A stretch of 64,000 nucleotides of DNA from Solenopsis invicta (lineage: Eukaryota > Arthropoda > Insecta > Hymenoptera > Formicidae). The position numbers and the translations under genes are program-made. This document shows positions 60,200 to 64,000 of the stretch, piece by piece. Location of the stretch: the NCBI RefSeq assembly GCF_016802725.1, contig NC_052666.1, positions 873,001 through 937,000 on the forward strand. Reading direction: 5' to 3'. The notes below the pieces were generated by a model. It was given only the letters and a program-made list of their open reading frames with translations. It did no database searches and was not told where the DNA came from. Within the stretch, counting starts at the first letter, position 1. Every line of letters begins with the position of its first letter.

Positions 60200-62540
60200 T
60201 CCTTAAAGAGTATCGACACGTTTCTTTTCACTTTAAGTTCGTTTATTCGCAACCGATAGAATTAGGCCACTCAGGGTATACGTCAATACACGCGACATTT
60301 GTTTCGCACGAACGTATACGTGTGTATGCTCGCTTACTCGAGGGAGGAGAATGTTACGGGAGAAAATCTGGAGAAATATCGGGAAAATATCCGCGTCTGA
60401 CCGCGTCGGGGTAAACCGGAGTCGAATTTCCAAGCGCACCAGGTGTAAGTTTCCCTGTTGCAATCTTGTCTCGCACCTGATACGCCTTACGATTTTTTGT
60501 CTCCATTGTAGCTTGACTGGCGGAAAAGATTGCGAGTCTTATTTATCGGTCGTGACACTGCCTGGGTTTGAACGGTTAGATGTACGTTCGCAGCTAAGAA
60601 AAGATTCAACGTACAATAAGCACCTTTTCTATCGCTCTTTCTCTCTCTCCTCGTTTCTCTTTCTCCTCCTGTTATGCTTTGTATCTCGAAGGCGTAAAGC
60701 GTGACAAGATTAACGAGATAAAGGGATCTGAAAAGGCGTTTTATTTCCCGCCGTTTCGTTTATACCGCGAGCGAAATGATGGTGTTAGATGGCGGAATAG
60801 ATTGCGACCGTATTGTATACGCGCCGTGAACAAACTTTAGTATCGCCGATTCGAATGTTTAGGAGGGCCGTTAACGTACACACGTTAAATTTCTCAATGA
60901 ATAATGTTTAATTTCTCAATATCTTTATTCAATTTTATTTAAATCTCCCCCTTGGCCATATTACAAAATGTGCACTAGCGTGTATCAAATATGCAAATGA
61001 AAGTCTCTCTCTCGCAGCTGCACTAATTCGATTGTCTTCCATTTGTTATTCCTTTATTATTCCAAACTTGACTTGGCACAAATTCTCGCCGTTAATATGT
61101 TATTCCAAATCATTTTTATTATTTAAGAGAATTTAATTAAAAAGCTCTTTTTTATAATTAAAACTTTCTATTTGCGAACGAATGAAGTTGAAAACGAATT
61201 AAAAGTCCAAATTCTATAATGAAATGCTTCAACTTCCGCAATTAATAAAAAATGTTGAAGATCTGGATAACGATAACCAAGTGTATCGGGCGGCATCGAT
61301 TCGCAATTATTTGAATTCCTTCCACGTATCTGTCAATATTTACACATTCCGCATATTGTTTACAAAGCTGTTTGTGAAAACAAAATCGTACCGCGAAATA
61401 CGGCGGCGGCGAGCCATTTTTGAAATAATAAAACGTAATGGGAAATGTTGAAAAACAGTATTATCATAATTGAATTTATTCGTCAAACGTCGAGCTCTTT
61501 GACGAGAGATGTGTAACGATCGTATCACGTCGCAAAGATGATATGCGTGTCGAGCGCGTTATATCCAAGCGCGGAATACGTTTATCTTTTTTTTCTCTCT
61601 CTCTTTCCCGGTCGTCGAGAACAGGAACACAATTTCGAATCGCAGGTAGGGCAATTATCAGGCGTATGAATATTTAATCGAGCCTTCGAACGGTGACCGG
61701 TTGTGCTCAATGCAGCTCACCGTATAATCCCGGACGTCAAAATGTACTACACCCCGCCGCGCGCGCGCGCGCGATCAGCAGAGGGTTAAAATGTTCGCGC
61801 GCCGCGACGAACTGAATATTTATGACTCGTGCGCGCGTACGCGGTCAACACATTATTCTTCATTACTTTCGCGCGTGAAATTCATGACGCGAGAACTGGT
61901 GTACGCTAAGAACCTGGAGAATCCAGTGCGATCTCGAGCTTTTCCCACCCCCTCCCATTTTTTTTTTTTTTAGCAGGTCAAGAGATACGGTTGCGCACTT
62001 CACGCAAATTAATGGTCAGAATCTTCCCCTCTGCCCTTCCTCCCTCGCCTCTTCCAGCCAGATAGTTGCCGAGCAGAGTCCGCGGAAGATCGCAGTATTC
62101 GTTATTCGCTGTCGTTCGCAAATTGATACGGATGCGAGGCCGCGGATAAGTTAAAAGAGTACGAAGGACTGTCGGCGAGGAGAGATTTATTGGATCGACC
62201 ATCTGGTCGTGTATTTTTTCGCCGGAGCGTGAAAAAATCGTTACTCAACGGAGCGTTACCCTCTCGAGAAATGGCTCAAGTTAAAGTACCGACGTATCCG
62301 CGGGTATACGTGGGAAGAAATATTGTACGCGAACTCTGTGTACGCGAGAACTTACCGGTCCTTATATCATGGTAAGGGCCAAGGTTGCAGTAGATTTTTC
62401 ATATATAACAGTCGTTAGACCTCTTAAGCCTTCTCGTAACTTTGTGCAATCTCAATGTTAAGTTGCGCAACAAAATGCCATTAAAATGAATTAGTTAAAA
62501 TCAAAGTTTAAATAAAGGAGATTCTCCTCCGCTCTTTATG
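60200..62540. other. Mixed-composition region without a supported gene
   Basis: CpG-richer blocks at about 60240-60860 and 61500-62400, including an alternating CG run at 61755-61775. A 61-codon plus frame (62190-62375) and a plus-strand donor-like GTGTAAGTTT near 60444 are seen but no protein family is recognised. It could hold non-coding exons or a promoter of a gene outside the window. Confidence 0.3.
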
Positions 62541-64000
62541 TGTAAAAAGGTGAAGGGGATTCGTAAATGTGACTTTTTATTCGTGTGCACGGTGTTTATT
62601 CAGTTTAGTCAATTTTTTCCGAAATTATTGGTGTTGGAAAAAATGTTTCAAAAGTGGAACGGTTTCGAAAGAGAAGCATTTTGGTCACATTTCTTTTTTT
62701 TTCAAGATGGAGACAGCAGAAAGATATGAAGATTCATTTACATTTATTAAAATGAAATTATATGATTTGTTCTACATAATATGAATCCAGTTATTCTGCA
62801 TATAAAAATATTAAGGAAAAGTTCAAAAGATGAAAAATCAATAGTTTATGAGATACTTAACAATTTATCATGATTCATTTTTCGAGATAAAATACAAAAT
62901 ATCTTAATTGTGTAGAAAAAATTAAAAAAAGTTTATAATAATTTAAATGTAGTGATAAGCGTAGTCGTTACATTTTCATTAATATGTACGACGTCATATT
63001 TAAAGACAATTGTACAATTCACGAATATTTTATACTTTTACATGATAATGATACGATAAAACTTTAATCTTTTAATTCCAAAGTGTTGTTCGAATTCCAT
63101 TCTTTCTTGTGAATATAGTTCTCCAAAATTCTGATATTTTGTTTATACGATTAACCCTCTGCTCGAAAATAAGTTTGCTTATTACAAGTAAAACTAATGC
63201 AGTTGGCAGAAGTAAAAATTACTGTCGTTGCGTTTCGTTTCTTCCACCAGTAAAACAAATAGACGATCCCAAATAGTTCGAAACGTCATAAAGGTTTTCA
63301 GGTTTAAAATTTCGGACATTTCAACGTTACCGCAAGCTTGTATTAGTAACGTTTGCAGAAATCTTTTGTAACTTTCATACAATGTTTTAATGTAAAGTTT
63401 CTTTAATCTTTCAGCGTTGATTTTAACAACGCTCATGATTTTAATCTTCACTTTATATAACAAATGTTACATTTATGATTAATATTAATAAAATATGGAT
63501 TTTTTATTTTAAACTCTTCTCTTTCTTTTTTTCGTTTCTTCTTTTCATCTTTATCTTTTTTCCATATTTAAAACCTCCTTTCTTTCTACCTTTTTCATTT
63601 TTTATTTCTTTTCTTTTTTTATATCCAACGTTTTATAATATCCATCTATTACATGCGATTTTTCCTAAAAGAGAGAAAAAAATATTTTATTAAATAAATT
63701 TTTATTTCTATATCAAAATTTCAAAATGTTACACCTAATTCAATGGTTATTAAAAATGTCTATTATTTTTTTGTATATTCGCTTTCCTATTCTTTTTCTC
63801 TCATTTTTCATTTTAAACTTGCTTTGTTTTTCTTTTTTTTTAAATTTTTTCTTTTATAATCCTTTTTTTATACAAATAAATTGCTTTGGTAAAAAGTTAA
63901 TAAATTAAAGTTCATGTGTTTAAAAAATAACTAGTTAAAACTTTTATCTCAATCTCCATTTTAAGATACATCAGTTTACATTTCCTATGAAAAAACATAA
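62541..64000. other. AT-rich, pyrimidine-strand-biased tail of the window
   Basis: No gene seen. 63500-63900 is dominated by T and C on the plus strand (TTTCTTTTT words), low-complexity DNA whose ORFs are meaningless. Confidence 0.4.

Noticed and set aside
63475..63908. Phe/Leu-rich ORFs at the window end
   Set aside because: Translation of T/C-rich low-complexity DNA; not a membrane protein gene.

Overview
The window is nuclear DNA from an insect, most likely a hymenopteran and probably an ant. The evidence for this is split genes with short AT-rich introns, AT-rich intergenic DNA with CpG-rich promoter islands, many small fold-back insertions, and protein sequences of insect type. I cannot name the species. 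No operons, CRISPR arrays or convincing tRNA/rRNA genes were seen. Exon coordinates below come from reading splice sites and checking that codon phase closes across every junction.

Layout. (1) 396-11876, minus: the complete chromatin remodeller Mi-2/CHD4 in 24 coding exons (about 1965 aa); its 12-codon first exon lies 2.4 kb upstream of the rest in a CpG-rich island (about 9.9-12.6 kb). (2) 13495?-15719, plus: TIM44, the mitochondrial import motor scaffold, divergent from Mi-2. (3) 16951-19224, minus: a single-coding-exon TPX2 spindle factor, convergent with TIM44, with a likely 5'UTR intron and a promoter carrying NRF-1-type and CCAAT motifs near 20.4-20.7 kb. (4) 21277-22164, minus: a two-exon ChaC-type gamma-glutamylcyclotransferase, head-to-head with (5) 22507-27246, plus: a 13-exon WDR6 (tRNA wobble 2'-O-methylation cofactor). 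(6) 27804-28586, plus: TRAPPC5 (vesicle tethering), convergent with (7) 28738-29668, minus: complex I subunit NDUFB4. (8) 35490-37426, plus: cathepsin L, whose 5' non-coding exon may sit near 31.2 kb. (9) 45725-54306, minus: a beaten-path (Beat) family immunoglobulin protein with a probable GPI-anchor tail; its signal-peptide exon lies upstream and was not found.

The first 30 kb is dense in housekeeping genes (chromatin, mitochondrial import and respiration, tRNA modification, trafficking, glutathione turnover, spindle assembly), several sharing promoters or 3' ends. From about 29.8 kb on, the DNA is gene-poor and full of short non-autonomous elements: a TA-flanked CAGGGTGAT family (including one copy inserted in another), a TTAA-flanked 722-bp element, an A/T-rich family ending in CCAACCCTG-like motifs, and elements bounded by CACAGARAAAA-like ends. 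About 55-64 kb has no gene I can support.

I found no clearly new biological system. The best leads are small-scale: a GC-AG intron inside the Mi-2 helicase, a stop-free 84-nt intron in TIM44, start-codon-only exon structure in TIM44, paired splice sites, a microsatellite-encoded signal-peptide core in the Beat gene, a TPX2 with an apparent Aurora-binding N terminus, and nested fold-back transposons.
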